From: Paraburkholderia solisilvae
Lineage (GTDB): Bacteria; Pseudomonadota; Gammaproteobacteria; Burkholderiales; Burkholderiaceae
Length of the DNA stretch: 64,000 nucleotides
NCBI RefSeq assembly: GCF_902859875.1
Contig: NZ_CADIKF010000005.1
Coordinates: 1-64,000, forward strand
Reading direction: 5' to 3'
The position numbers and the translations under genes are program-made. The notes under the pieces are model-generated. The model searched no databases. It was given only the letters and a program-made list of their open reading frames with translations, and was not told the origin of the DNA. Below, in pieces: positions 27,137 to 35,771 of this stretch. The first letter of the stretch is position 1. The number at the start of each line of letters is the position of its first letter.

Positions 27137-27447
27137 AGCTTGGAGCGAATTGTATGAAGAGCTTTTGCGGAAAGCAATCGTTTTCTCAAAAAAATGTCTC
27201 ATAAACTCCACGCAATTCCGGTAAGTTTTTCACAATGGCGTAATACTCATGGGGTGATGAAAATCGGGCTCCTGAAGATTTACTGAGAGCCTTGCTGGAT
27301 AAGGGTCTTGGAGGAATTTACCGACCCTCGGCGAGGACGCGTTGCGAGCGTCGCGGTGGTCAATTCTTTTTAGAAAGCAAAAAGCAAGCAATTGACTTCG
27401 CGGTAAAAAATGCGGGAATTCCCGTGCTGGCCTGGAATTCGCATTTT

Positions 27448-27495
27448 GTAACGCTTATGCGCAATGGATGTAACAGCCAGGCGGCCATTTGTAAC
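27448..27495. repeat. Three TGTAAC repeats at exact 21-bp spacing
   Basis: TGTAAC occurs at 27448, 27469 and 27490, exactly two helical turns apart, in an otherwise unrepetitive AT-rich stretch between the XRE gene and flhDC. This looks like a cooperative protein-binding array; chance remains possible because the unit is short. Confidence 0.45.
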
Positions 27496-27579
27496 TTGTT
27501 GGCCGGACAGCGTTCGTTGCGCTGCAGGCGATGGCCGAAGTCTCAAAAAAGCGTGTAAATCGGCCGCGCCCGGGGCGGC

Positions 27580-28449
27580 TCAAGCCTGCAGGTGAGCGTC
27601 GCTCGCCGCGGGCCGGGTGGGGGCGAGCCGGCGCAACGTGTCGGCCGTGTGCTGATCGGCGGGGAAAAAGGCTTCGATGGCGAGTTCCGACAACGTGACA
27701 TCGACTGGCGTGCCGAACACCGTTGTCGTGCTGAAGAAGGACAGCACGCCGTGCGGCGTATCGAGCCGCAGCGGCACCGCGATCTGATCGAGCGGCGCGG
27801 CGTCGTCGGGCGACGCGTGTTGCGCGCCGGCGGGAGCCGGGTAGCCGGCCAGTTCGTCATGCAGCGCCGCGAGCGTGGCGTCCCCGCTGACTTCGATTTG
27901 CCGTTGCAACCGCGCCAGCAGATGCGCGCGCCACGTATGCCAATTGACGATCGATGGCGCCATCCCGTCCGGATGGAGGCTCAGCCGCAACGCATTGACC
28001 GGAGGCGTGAGCAGCGCGGGCTGAGCCGGCGCGATCAGCGGCGCGAGTGCGTTGTTCATCGCGACGATCGTCCAGTGCCGGTCGATTGCGACGGCCGGAT
28101 AGGGCTCGTGTCCCTTCAACACCCGCTCGACCGCTTCGCGCGCGGCGCTCAGTTGCGGATCCGTCAGCGGCCGTTCGCGAAAGAGCGGCGCGTAGCCCGC
28201 CGCGATCAGCAGCGCATTGCGTGCGCGCAGCGGCACGTCGAGCCGTTCGGCCAGATGCATGACCATTTCGCGGCTCGGCGTGGCGCGGCCCGATTCGACA
28301 AAGCTCAAATGCCGCGTGGAGATGTCCGCTTCGGATGCGAGCAGCAACTGGCTCATGCGCCGGCGCTGCCGCCATTCGCGCAGCAGGTCGCCGACCGGGC
28401 GGTTGAGCGGCGTGGCGCGCCCGCTCGCGGGGATCGTATGTGTGTCCAT
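27580..28449 (-). CDS. XRE-family regulator with MmyB-like ligand-binding domain
   Basis: A 289-residue regulator. Residues about 18-75 form an XRE helix-turn-helix (GDLLREWRQRRRMSQLLLAS, then HLSFVESGRATPSREMVMHL). The rest is the PAS-like MmyB ligand-binding domain (VAIDRHWTIVAMNNALAPLI). Such proteins usually repress a neighbouring oxidoreductase or small gene and themselves. The start ATG is 34 bases from a copy of the operator-like repeat ATTACCTC-N2-ACGTAA, and the second copy lies before the divergent NTF2-like gene. This supports autoregulation and control of that gene. Confidence 0.88.
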   Translation of the reverse strand: MDTHTIPASGRATPLNRPVGDLLREWRQRRRMSQLLLASEADISTRHLSFVESGRATPSREMVMHLAERLDVPLRARNALLIAAGYAPLFRERPLTDPQLSAAREAVERVLKGHEPYPAVAIDRHWTIVAMNNALAPLIAPAQPALLTPPVNALRLSLHPDGMAPSIVNWHTWRAHLLARLQRQIEVSGDATLAALHDELAGYPAPAGAQHASPDDAAPLDQIAVPLRLDTPHGVLSFFSTTTVFGTPVDVTLSELAIEAFFPADQHTADTLRRLAPTRPAASDAHLQA

Positions 28450-28483
28450 GTCAGCGATGATAGCCAATGCAGGTCCGCAATCC

Positions 28484-28499
28484 ATTACCTCCAACGTAA
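28484..28499. promoter_or_regulatory. MmyB-type operator copy 1 (XRE side)
   Basis: ATTACCTCCAACGTAA, a near-palindrome with ATTAC and GTAA arms, 34 bases upstream of the XRE start codon. It is nearly identical to the copy at 28760. Confidence 0.7.
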
Positions 28500-28759
28500 A
28501 GGAGCGGGGCCGCGTGCCGGGACGCCGCGCTTCACCGTGCGGCCGATCCGTCGCTGCACGGTCGTGCTTCTTTAACGAATATTCGCAGACCTGCCTGTCG
28601 AGCTTTCAGCGCCGCACGACGATGGCCGGAATACATCGCCTTGCACGCGTGTTTTGTAGGCATCGGCTGTTTCGATCTGCGGTCCTTATGCAGTGCGAGA
28701 CGCTCGCCGTACGGCAATGATGAACGCGCGCCCGCGCCGTAGCGCGGCCGCGCAAACAC

Positions 28760-28776
28760 ATTACCTCGCACGTAAT
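28760..28776. promoter_or_regulatory. MmyB-type operator copy 2 (NTF2 side)
   Basis: ATTACCTCGCACGTAAT, with ATTAC/GTAAT arms, about 105 bases upstream of the NTF2-like start codon. It shares 14 of 16 positions with copy 1, in the same orientation. Confidence 0.7.
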
Positions 28777-28881
28777 CGACAGCCGGCCGCGCATCGCAGA
28801 ACCTTCAGTCAGAGCTTGCAGCGAACCATGAATTCGCCAGCAGGGCTCGACTGAGTTCAACCTTTTTTGAAGGAGTCTGCG

Positions 28882-29250
28882 ATGAACGCGCACACCGTTT
28901 TGATCGACCGCTATTTCGATATCTGGAACGAGACCGACGCGCAACGCCGCAAGGCGCTCATTGCCGCAACGTGGGCAAGCGATGCGACCTACGTCGATCC
29001 GCTGTTGTCCGGTCGCGCGCACGACGGCATCGACGCGATGATCCGCGCGGTGCATGAGCGCTTTCCGCGTCACACGTTTCGGCGTACGACGGATGTCGAC
29101 GGATTCGCGGACCGTCTGCGGTTTTCGTGGGAATTGAAGACACCTGACGGCGTTCCGATTGCGAAGGGTTCGGACTTCGGCCAGCTCGATGCGGAAGGAC
29201 GTTTGCTGGCCGTGACCGGTTTTCTCGATGCAGCGCCGGGTGCGGCCTGA
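28882..29250 (+). CDS. NTF2/SnoaL-like fold protein
   Basis: A 122-residue protein with the compact NTF2/SnoaL-like alpha+beta cone pattern: N-terminal helices (LIDRYFDIWNETDAQRRKAL), WASDATYVDPLLSGRAHDGI, and a C-terminal sheet (RFSWELKTPDGVPIAKGSDF). GAAGGAG gives a strong ribosome site. Its position opposite the MmyB-type regulator, with matching operators, suggests it is that regulator's main target. Proteins like this bind small molecules or act as isomerases or hydratases; the substrate is unknown. A small membrane protein follows 37 bases later, probably in the same operon. Confidence 0.8.
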   Translation: MNAHTVLIDRYFDIWNETDAQRRKALIAATWASDATYVDPLLSGRAHDGIDAMIRAVHERFPRHTFRRTTDVDGFADRLRFSWELKTPDGVPIAKGSDFGQLDAEGRLLAVTGFLDAAPGAA

Positions 29251-29287
29251 TCACCCAGGCATTCTAAACAGACAAGGAGAACTTGAA

Positions 29288-29620
29288 ATGTATGAGCCCG
29301 CTGCCGCGCCGTCCGCCGCAAAATTCGCGCGTGCGCTTGGCGTCGTCGACGCGTTGTCCGCCGCCATCGCGGGATTTGCGCTATTCGCGGGAACGCGTGC
29401 TTTTGCGTTTCTTGCCGTGGTCGCGTTTCGCGAGCCGGTGCTCGGCGGCGCCGGGCTCGTACTGCTTGCAATCGTCGGGTGGGTCAGATGGTTCTGCCTG
29501 CACGTGATGGCCGAGCGCGCGGCGGCGCGCCGCGGCGTGCCGGACCGGTCGTCCACAGGCGATGTGCAGGTTATCGCGGCAGACTATGCGGCCACATCGG
29601 ATTCCTCATCGGCCGTATAG
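29288..29620 (+). CDS. Small membrane protein of unknown function
   Basis: A 110-residue protein with two or three hydrophobic segments (about 25-45 and 55-75) and a hydrophilic C-terminus. AAGGAG lies upstream. It shares an operon with the NTF2-like gene. Its 3' end overlaps the convergent LysR gene by 37 bases. No family recognised. Confidence 0.65.
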   Translation: MYEPAAAPSAAKFARALGVVDALSAAIAGFALFAGTRAFAFLAVVAFREPVLGGAGLVLLAIVGWVRWFCLHVMAERAAARRGVPDRSSTGDVQVIAADYAATSDSSSAV

Positions 29621-30522
29621 CATAACTTCGGATGGCTGATTGTCGCGACCGCGAAATCGGCGAACGCCCTGATCTTCGGCGAAAGCTGCGTCGTCGCCGG
29701 ATAGAGAATCTGAATGCCGCGCCGGGGCGTGGCGTACTCCTGAAGAACCTGTTCGAGCCGTCCGGCGCGCAGGAAGTCATGCGCCGCGTAGTCGTGCACG
29801 TAGACGATGCCCGCGCCGGCGAGCGCCGCATCGATCAACGCATCGGCATGGTCGAACACCTGCTGCGCGAACGCTCCGGTATGGATTGCCCATTCACGGC
29901 TGCTGGACGTGAAGTACCAGTCGCGGTAGCGTCGCGTGTTCGCCGAAATCTGCGCGACGCAGTCGTGCGCGCTCAGGTCGTCGGGTGAACGCGGGCGTCC
30001 ATGCGCTTTCAGATACGCAGGGCTTGCGCATGCGATCCAGTGCGCCGCGCCGATCTCGCGCGCGACCAGTCTGCTCGAGGAAACGTCGCCGATACGAATC
30101 GCGATATCGAAGCCTTCTTCGATGATGTCCTGTATCGCATCCGAAAAACTCGCCTCGACCACCACTGCCGGGTAACGCCGCCTGAATTCGATCAATGCCG
30201 GCAGCAGAATCGACCGGCCGAACGCGATCGGTGCGGTCACTCTCAACCGCCCCGATGGCATCTGCACCGATTGCAGCAGCGTGGCCTCGGCCTCGCGCAG
30301 CTCGGCGAGAATCGCGCGGCAGCGTTCGAAGAACGCGGCGCCCTCCGCGGTGAGTCCGAGACTGCGCGTCGAGCGTTGCAACAGCACGACGCCGGTCTGC
30401 GTCTCGAGCCGCGTCACCGCCTTGCTGACGCCGGATGCGGTCAGGCCCATCTGCCGCGCGGCGACGGTGAAGCTGCGGGATTCGGTGGCGCGCACGAAAG
30501 CCTCTACGGCGGAGAGATCCAT
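29584..30522 (-). CDS. LysR-family transcriptional regulator
   Basis: A 312-residue LysR regulator with an N-terminal winged HTH (MDLSAVEAFVRATESRSFTV onward) and a substrate-binding-like effector domain (RLRVTAPIAFGRSILLPAL). It resembles the DmlR/CrgA-type subgroup common in Burkholderia. The start is the ATG matching the family N-terminus; an upstream in-frame Met is not supported. The divergent side holds no gene for 423 bases, so its target is not evident. It is convergent with the small membrane protein and overlaps its end. Confidence 0.85.
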   Translation of the reverse strand: MDLSAVEAFVRATESRSFTVAARQMGLTASGVSKAVTRLETQTGVVLLQRSTRSLGLTAEGAAFFERCRAILAELREAEATLLQSVQMPSGRLRVTAPIAFGRSILLPALIEFRRRYPAVVVEASFSDAIQDIIEEGFDIAIRIGDVSSSRLVAREIGAAHWIACASPAYLKAHGRPRSPDDLSAHDCVAQISANTRRYRDWYFTSSSREWAIHTGAFAQQVFDHADALIDAALAGAGIVYVHDYAAHDFLRAGRLEQVLQEYATPRRGIQILYPATTQLSPKIRAFADFAVATISHPKLCYTADEESDVAA

Positions 30523-30945
30523 CTTGTCCTCGACTATCGAAGGTGTGCGACGTAATGAGCCGCCGGTCATGGCGAACGGCGGCTGTCGCGACCGATGCGA
30601 AACCCGGCGCGACGAGCCATTCTACGGATGGCGCGATCATTCAAAAACCACACGCCGTTCCATACAGTGATGACTGCGGGTCGGGTGCGGCATGCTCCGA
30701 AGAACGTTCCGGGCGAAGCGTTCGAACCGGCGACAATAGTGCAATTGCGCAAGGCGTTGCGCGCGAAACCTTCGAATATCGCAAAAGCAGCATCGGCTTC
30801 GTGCCGGTGCCGGTCGATTGAGGAAGCCTTGCATCCGCATCTGAAACCGCGTGCCGCAGCATGCGCCGCGCGCGCCGCAAAAAAAGCGGGGCTAGCTTGC
30901 ACTAGCCCCGCTTCGTCGCGAGCAGAACCCGTCGATCGGGCCCGC
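30523..30945. other. Intergenic region with the aldolase terminator
   Basis: 423 bases. The right end holds the terminator of the minus-strand aldolase gene (30884-30913). The left part should contain the LysR promoter. No gene is supported. Confidence 0.5.
30884..30913 (-). terminator. Rho-independent terminator of the class I aldolase gene
   Basis: On the minus strand a 12-bp stem (AAGCGGGGCTAG with its complement; arms 30902-30913 and 30884-30895) and a 6-base loop is followed directly by a T run. It lies 33 bases after the aldolase stop codon. This is the clearest intrinsic terminator in the window. Confidence 0.88.
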
Positions 30946-31842
30946 TCAGTTCTTCACAGCCGACGCCTGATAGATCTGATCGATCGCCTCCGACAGCGTG
31001 GTATTGAACTGACTGTCGGTCATCGATTTCTTCAGGTCATTGATCAATGCGCGCGAGAAGCTCGCGATCATCCCGTGGTTCGACGCGAGCCGCTCGCACG
31101 CGTCGTCGAGCGAGTAGCCGCCCGACAGTGCGACGACGCGTACGACGCGCGGATGCTCGATCAGCGGACGATAGAAATCCGCCACTTCCGGCAGCGTCAG
31201 CTTGAGCATCACGCGCTCCGTCTCCGGCAGCGCGTTGAGGCCCTTGTGCAACTCGGCGAGCAGCACTTTTTCCGCGCCGGCCTTGTCCGGGGTCTTGATC
31301 GATACTTCCGGCTCGAGAATCGGCACGAGTCCGTGCTTGCTGATCTGCGCGCCGTATTCGAACTGTTGCTTGACGATTGCCGCGATGCCCTTGGCCGAGT
31401 TCTGGTTGATCAGCGAACGCATCTTCGTGCCGAACACGCCGAGCTTCGCGGCACGCTCGAGCAACGCGTCGAGGCCGGGGATCGGTTTCATCAGACGGAC
31501 GCCATCCGCTTCGTCGACGAGGCCCTTGTCGACCTTCAGGAACGGCACGATGCCGCGGTCTTCCCACAGGAACGACGGGGCCGGCTTGCCTTGCACCTGG
31601 CCGTCCATCGTCATTTCGAACAGGATCGCGCCGATCACCTTGTCGCTGGTAAACGACGGCGCCGTGATGATGCGCGCGCGCATCTCGTGCATCAGCTTGA
31701 ACATTTCCGTGTCGCCGCTGTACGCGTCGTCCGGAATTCCGTATTGCCGCAATGCGCCAGGCGTCGAGCCGCCGCTCTGATCGAGCGCGGCGATGAATCC
31801 CGGCTGGTTGGTCATTTGCGCAAGCATTTTGTCGTTTGCCAT
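30946..31842 (-). CDS. fda: Class I fructose-bisphosphate aldolase
   Basis: A 298-residue class I (Schiff-base) aldolase of the Staphylococcus Fda type: FIAALDQSGGSTPGALRQYG, GAILFEMTMDGQVQGK, IFGTKMRS-type FGTKMRS, GLVPILEPEV, MLKLTLPE and VVALSGGYS. It interconverts fructose-1,6-bisphosphate with dihydroxyacetone phosphate and glyceraldehyde-3-phosphate in the cytosol. GGAGAA precedes the ATG. It is monocistronic with its own terminator. Betaproteobacteria usually also have a class II enzyme elsewhere. Confidence 0.93.
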   Translation of the reverse strand: MANDKMLAQMTNQPGFIAALDQSGGSTPGALRQYGIPDDAYSGDTEMFKLMHEMRARIITAPSFTSDKVIGAILFEMTMDGQVQGKPAPSFLWEDRGIVPFLKVDKGLVDEADGVRLMKPIPGLDALLERAAKLGVFGTKMRSLINQNSAKGIAAIVKQQFEYGAQISKHGLVPILEPEVSIKTPDKAGAEKVLLAELHKGLNALPETERVMLKLTLPEVADFYRPLIEHPRVVRVVALSGGYSLDDACERLASNHGMIASFSRALINDLKKSMTDSQFNTTLSEAIDQIYQASAVKN

Positions 31843-32276
31843 GAGTGTTTCTCCGTGAGCAATCAAAAATCGCTGCAAAGCGCACCCGATACGGGTCCGT
31901 TGAATCCGTCGATATCAAAGTGTACTGGCATTGGCGCACGAACTTGTTAAAACGGTGCGTCGCCGTGAGCGGCGGGCCGCGCTGCCGCTGCCCGTTATTT
32001 CGCTCGTGACGTTAGCAACGGATGTGCCCCGCATTCCGTCCGCTTCGCCACGCTGCGCACGCGCTAGGTGAAAACCCCGAGGGTGCGGCGGCCGGACGCG
32101 AAAGCCTTGTGCGACGGGGCTCGCCCGCGTGCCGCAAAGCCCGCTGGCCGTCGTTGACGTGGAATGGGTGTGAAATCAATGTAACGACACTTGTTACGAT
32201 CCTCTCATTGACGTACGATTGATTGCGAACAAACCATCAGTCGTTGTTGTGCATTGCACGAAACCGCGAACGCCTT
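31843..32276. other. Divergent promoter region between the aldolase gene and deoC
   Basis: 434 bases without a gene. The right part contains the GTAAC-N7-GTTAC dyad and promoter-like elements described separately. The left part must carry the aldolase promoter, which I could not place with confidence. Confidence 0.5.
32181..32197. promoter_or_regulatory. Candidate DeoR operator overlapping the deoC promoter
   Basis: An inverted repeat GTAAC (32181-32185) and GTTAC (32193-32197). It overlaps a possible -35 (TTGTTA, 32191-32196), followed after 18 bases by TACGAT (32215-32220) as -10. Both matches to consensus are only 4 of 6. A dyad covering the -35 box would suit repression by the DeoR-like protein of this cluster. 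Confidence 0.45.
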
Positions 32277-33287
32277 ATGTCTGAAGCTTCTACTTTGTCT
32301 TCCTCGGTCGTCGCACTTCCGCGCGGCGCCATCGTTCATCCCGCACGCAACCCCGGCGTGCCGTTGGATGCATCGTGGTTCGACGACCTGCGCGTCAATC
32401 AGTCCGCGGTCGAGCGGCGCACGGCGACGCTCGGTACGCGCCGCACCGTGAAGAAAGATGCGCAGGCCGCGTGGCTGCTGAAAGCGATCACCTGCATCGA
32501 TCTGACCACGCTGAACGGCGACGACACCGAAGGCCGCGTGCGACGCCTGTGCGCGAAAGCGCGGCAGCCGGTGCGCGCCGACATCCTCGCGGACCTGGGC
32601 ATTGCGTCGAACGGCATCACGACCGGCGCGGTGTGCGTGTATCACCGTTTCGTCGCGGCCGCGGTCGACGCGCTGCGCGGCAGCGGCATACCCGTGGCCG
32701 CGGTTTCGACGGGCTTTCCCGCCGGCCTGAATCCGCACGAGCTGAAGCTGAAAGAGATCGAGGCCTCGGTGGCGGACGGCGCTGAAGAAATCGATATTGT
32801 CGTGACGCGCGAGTATGTGCTGACCGGCAACTGGCGTGCACTCTACGACGAGGTGCGCGAGTTTCGCGCCGTCTGCGGTCACGCGCATCTGAAGGCGATT
32901 CTCGCGACCGGCGACATCCGCACGCTGTCGAACATCGCCCGCGCATCGATGGTGTGCATGATGGCGGGCGCCGACTTCATCAAGACGTCGACCGGCAAGG
33001 AAGGCGTCAACGCGACACTCGACGTGTCGCTCGTGATGGTGCGGATGATCCGCGAGTATCACGCGCGCACCGGCGTGCTGATCGGCTTCAAGCCGGCCGG
33101 TGGCGTATCGGACGCGAAGACCGCGCTGCTGTACCAGATCCTGATGAAGGAAGAACTTGGGCGAGCATGGCTCGAGCCGGAACTGTTCCGTATCGGCGCA
33201 TCGAGTCTGCTGGCCGATATCGAACGGCAGCTCGAGCATCACGCGAGCGGCCGTTACTCCGCCTTCAATCGCCACCCCGTTGCATAA
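32277..33287 (+). CDS. deoC: Deoxyribose-phosphate aldolase DeoC
   Basis: A 336-residue TIM-barrel aldolase that splits 2-deoxy-D-ribose-5-phosphate into acetaldehyde and glyceraldehyde-3-phosphate. Seen: AITCIDLTTLNGDDT, VSTGFPAGLNP, EIDIVV, the LKAILATGDIRT region and the Schiff-base lysine in GADFIKTSTGK. An N-terminal extension of about 60 residues compared with E. coli DeoC is usual for the longer form. It heads the operon deoC-ALDH-FucU/RbsD-kinase-ABC transporter. The next gene starts 28 bases later. No strong ribosome site is visible. Confidence 0.94.
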   Translation: MSEASTLSSSVVALPRGAIVHPARNPGVPLDASWFDDLRVNQSAVERRTATLGTRRTVKKDAQAAWLLKAITCIDLTTLNGDDTEGRVRRLCAKARQPVRADILADLGIASNGITTGAVCVYHRFVAAAVDALRGSGIPVAAVSTGFPAGLNPHELKLKEIEASVADGAEEIDIVVTREYVLTGNWRALYDEVREFRAVCGHAHLKAILATGDIRTLSNIARASMVCMMAGADFIKTSTGKEGVNATLDVSLVMVRMIREYHARTGVLIGFKPAGGVSDAKTALLYQILMKEELGRAWLEPELFRIGASSLLADIERQLEHHASGRYSAFNRHPVA

Positions 33288-33315
33288 CGTTGTATCCGCA
33301 AGCAATCCGATTCTC

Positions 33316-35721
33316 ATGAGCGTAGCCGAGTATTTTTCTTCGATGGAGTACGGTCCCGCACCGGAAGACGACCAGCCCGCACGCGCGTGGCTCGCGCAGC
33401 ATGACGGTGTCTTCGGTCATTTCATCGGCGGCGCGTGGCGCGCGCCGTCTTCGGGCGAGCGATTCGCGACGCACGAGCCGGCCTCGGGCCAGCCCCTCGC
33501 GCAGATCGCGCAAGGCGAAGCGGCCGATGTCGACGCCGCGGTGGCCGCCGCGCGTGCCGCGCAGCCTGCGTGGCGCGCACTGGGCGGTGCGGGGCGCGCC
33601 CGTCATCTGTATGCGCTTGCGCGCATGGTGCAGCGGCATAGCCGCCTGTTCGCGGTGCTGGAAGCGCTGGACAACGGCAAGCCGATCCGCGAAACGCGCG
33701 ATATCGACATTCCGCTCGTTGCGCGGCACTTCCTGTATCACGCCGGCTGGGCGCAACTGCAGGACAGCGAATTCGCCGACTTTGCGCCGCTAGGCGTGAT
33801 CGGCCAGATCGTGCCGTGGAATTTCCCGCTGCTGATGCTGTCGTGGAAGATCGCGCCCGCACTGGCGACCGGCAACTGTGTCGTGCTGAAGCCCGCCGAA
33901 TACACGCCGCTGACGGCGCTGCTGTTCGCCGAGCTCGCGCAACGCGCGGGTTTGCCGGCCGGCGTACTGAATGTGGTGACCGGCGACGGCCGCACCGGTG
34001 CGGCGCTGGTCGAGCATCCGGACGTCGACAAGATTGCGTTCACCGGTTCGACTGAAGTCGGCCGGCTGATTCGCGAGGCCACCGCGGGCTCCGGCAAATC
34101 GCTGACGCTCGAACTCGGCGGCAAGTCGCCGTTCATCGTGTTCGACGATGCGGACCTCGATGGCGCGGTCGAAGGCGTAGTCGACGCGATCTGGTTCAAC
34201 CAGGGCCAGGTCTGCTGCGCCGGTTCGCGGCTGCTCGTGCAGGAAGGCATCGAAGCGCGCTTTATCGAAAAGCTCAAGCGCCGCATGGCGACGCTGCGCG
34301 TCGGCCCGTCGCTCGACAAGGGCATCGACATCGGTGCGCTGGTCGACCCGGTGCAACTCGAGCGCATCGAATCGCTGATCGAAACCGGGCGGCGCGAAGG
34401 CTGCATGGTCTGGCAAGCGGCCGAAACGCAGATGCCCAACACAGGCTGCTTCTTTCCGCCGACACTCGTGACCGGCGTCGCGCCGTCGTCGACGCTTGCC
34501 CAGGAAGAGATCTTCGGCCCGGTGCTGGTGACGATGAGCTTTCGCACGCCCGACGAAGCGGTTGCGCTTGCCAACAACACCCGCTATGGGCTCGCCGCCA
34601 GCGTATGGAGCGAGACGATCGGCCGCGCGCTCGATATCGCGCCGCGTCTGGCTTGCGGTGTGGTGTGGGTCAACGCGACCAATCTGTTCGATGCGGCGGT
34701 CGGTTTCGGCGGCTATCGCGAATCGGGGTACGGGCGCGAGGGCGGGCGCGAGGGCATTTACGAATACCTGAAGCCGAACGCATGGCTTAATCTGCCGCAG
34801 CGGCGTGCGGCGCAGCGGGTCGCGAGCGACGTGCCCAGTGCAGACGAAAGCGATGCGTGGCGTAGCGAAGACGTACTCAGCGTCGACCGCACCGCGAAGC
34901 TGTTTGTCGGCGGCAAGCAGGTGCGCCCGGACAGCGGCTATTCGCTGCCGGTGCATGCGCCCGATGGCACGTTCGCGGGCGAGGTCGGCGCTGGCAATCG
35001 CAAGGACATCCGCAATGCGGTGGCGGCTGCGCGAGGCGCGCAGAAGTGGTCGGGCGCAACCGCGCACAATCGTGCACAGGTGCTGTATTTCCTTGCGGAA
35101 AATCTTGCGGTCCGTGCGCGCGAGTTCGCGGCGCAACTGGTCGCACGAACCGGCATGAGCGAAGCGGACGCGCGTAACGAAGTGGAAGCATCGGTCACGC
35201 GCCTCTTCACGTACGCGGCGTGGGCCGACAAGTTCGATGGCGCGGTGCATGCGCCGCCGTTGCGCGGCGTCGCGCTCGCGATGCACGAGCCGCTTGGCGT
35301 GATCGGCATCGCATGCCCGGACGAAGCGCCGCTGCTCGCGTTCGTGTCGCTGGTGGCGCCGGCGCTCGCGATGGGCAACCGCGTCGTCGCGCTGCCGAGC
35401 GTCGCATGCCCGCTCGCCGCGACGGATTTTTATCAGGTCGTGGAAACGTCGGATGTGCCCGCGGGCGTGTTGAACATCGTGACCGGCGAACGCGCCGGGT
35501 TGCTCGACGCGCTAGCCAAACATGACGACGTCGACGCGCTGTGGTGCTTCGGCGACGCGAGCGATTCGACGAAGGTCGAACGCGCATCGACCGGCAACCT
35601 GAAGCGCACTTTCGTCGACTACGGCCGGCGCTTCGACTGGTTCGACCGGTCGACGGAAGGCCCGGCGCTCTTGCGCCAGGCCGTGCAGGTGAAAAACATC
35701 TGGATACCGTACGGCGACTGA
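33316..35721 (+). CDS. Two-domain aldehyde dehydrogenase, ALDH16-like
   Basis: An 801-residue protein. Residues about 30-500 form a full NAD(P)-aldehyde dehydrogenase domain with IGQIVPWNFPLLM, TLELGGKSPFIVF (general-base Glu) and FNQGQVCCAG (catalytic Cys300). From about residue 520 a second, shorter aldehyde dehydrogenase-like domain follows. It keeps HEPLGVIGIACPDEAPLLAF but has no Cys motif and stops early. An active domain fused to a dead one is the hallmark of ALDH16. Its place directly after deoC makes acetaldehyde the likely substrate, giving acetate; that is inference. It starts 28 bases after deoC. Confidence 0.88.
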   Translation: MSVAEYFSSMEYGPAPEDDQPARAWLAQHDGVFGHFIGGAWRAPSSGERFATHEPASGQPLAQIAQGEAADVDAAVAAARAAQPAWRALGGAGRARHLYALARMVQRHSRLFAVLEALDNGKPIRETRDIDIPLVARHFLYHAGWAQLQDSEFADFAPLGVIGQIVPWNFPLLMLSWKIAPALATGNCVVLKPAEYTPLTALLFAELAQRAGLPAGVLNVVTGDGRTGAALVEHPDVDKIAFTGSTEVGRLIREATAGSGKSLTLELGGKSPFIVFDDADLDGAVEGVVDAIWFNQGQVCCAGSRLLVQEGIEARFIEKLKRRMATLRVGPSLDKGIDIGALVDPVQLERIESLIETGRREGCMVWQAAETQMPNTGCFFPPTLVTGVAPSSTLAQEEIFGPVLVTMSFRTPDEAVALANNTRYGLAASVWSETIGRALDIAPRLACGVVWVNATNLFDAAVGFGGYRESGYGREGGREGIYEYLKPNAWLNLPQRRAAQRVASDVPSADESDAWRSEDVLSVDRTAKLFVGGKQVRPDSGYSLPVHAPDGTFAGEVGAGNRKDIRNAVAAARGAQKWSGATAHNRAQVLYFLAENLAVRAREFAAQLVARTGMSEADARNEVEASVTRLFTYAAWADKFDGAVHAPPLRGVALAMHEPLGVIGIACPDEAPLLAFVSLVAPALAMGNRVVALPSVACPLAATDFYQVVETSDVPAGVLNIVTGERAGLLDALAKHDDVDALWCFGDASDSTKVERASTGNLKRTFVDYGRRFDWFDRSTEGPALLRQAVQVKNIWIPYGD

Positions 35722-35771
35722 TCCACGCGAGACGCGAACGATCGCCCGCCATCCGAAACGGAGGAGACAAC

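Larger units (their letters stand above)
26992..27579. other. Long AT-rich regulatory region upstream of flhDC
   Basis: 588 bases with clearly lower GC than the rest of the window. It lies upstream of flhD and downstream of the XRE gene, both on the minus strand. It holds an inverted repeat GTTAC-N5-GTAAC (27122-27136), a palindrome CGGGAATTCCCG (27413-27424) and three TGTAAC copies spaced by 21 bp (27448-27495). A short plus-strand reading frame (27292-27558, TTG start) matches no family I know and lacks typical codon use; I do not call it a gene. Confidence 0.6.
28450..28881. other. Divergent regulatory region between the XRE regulator and the NTF2-like gene
   Basis: 432 bases without a gene I can support. 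It contains two copies of the ATTACCTC-N2-ACGTAA element, described separately, one near each divergent gene. Between them the sequence shows no coding character. Confidence 0.55.

Noticed and set aside
27292..27558. Possible small plus-strand gene upstream of flhDC
   Set aside because: TTG start, no family match, codon use unlike neighbours, and the region carries regulatory-type repeats.
30595..31950. Plus-strand open frame of 451 codons across the aldolase gene
   Set aside because: It covers the aldolase in antisense and reads through its terminator; the product shows no recognisable fold.
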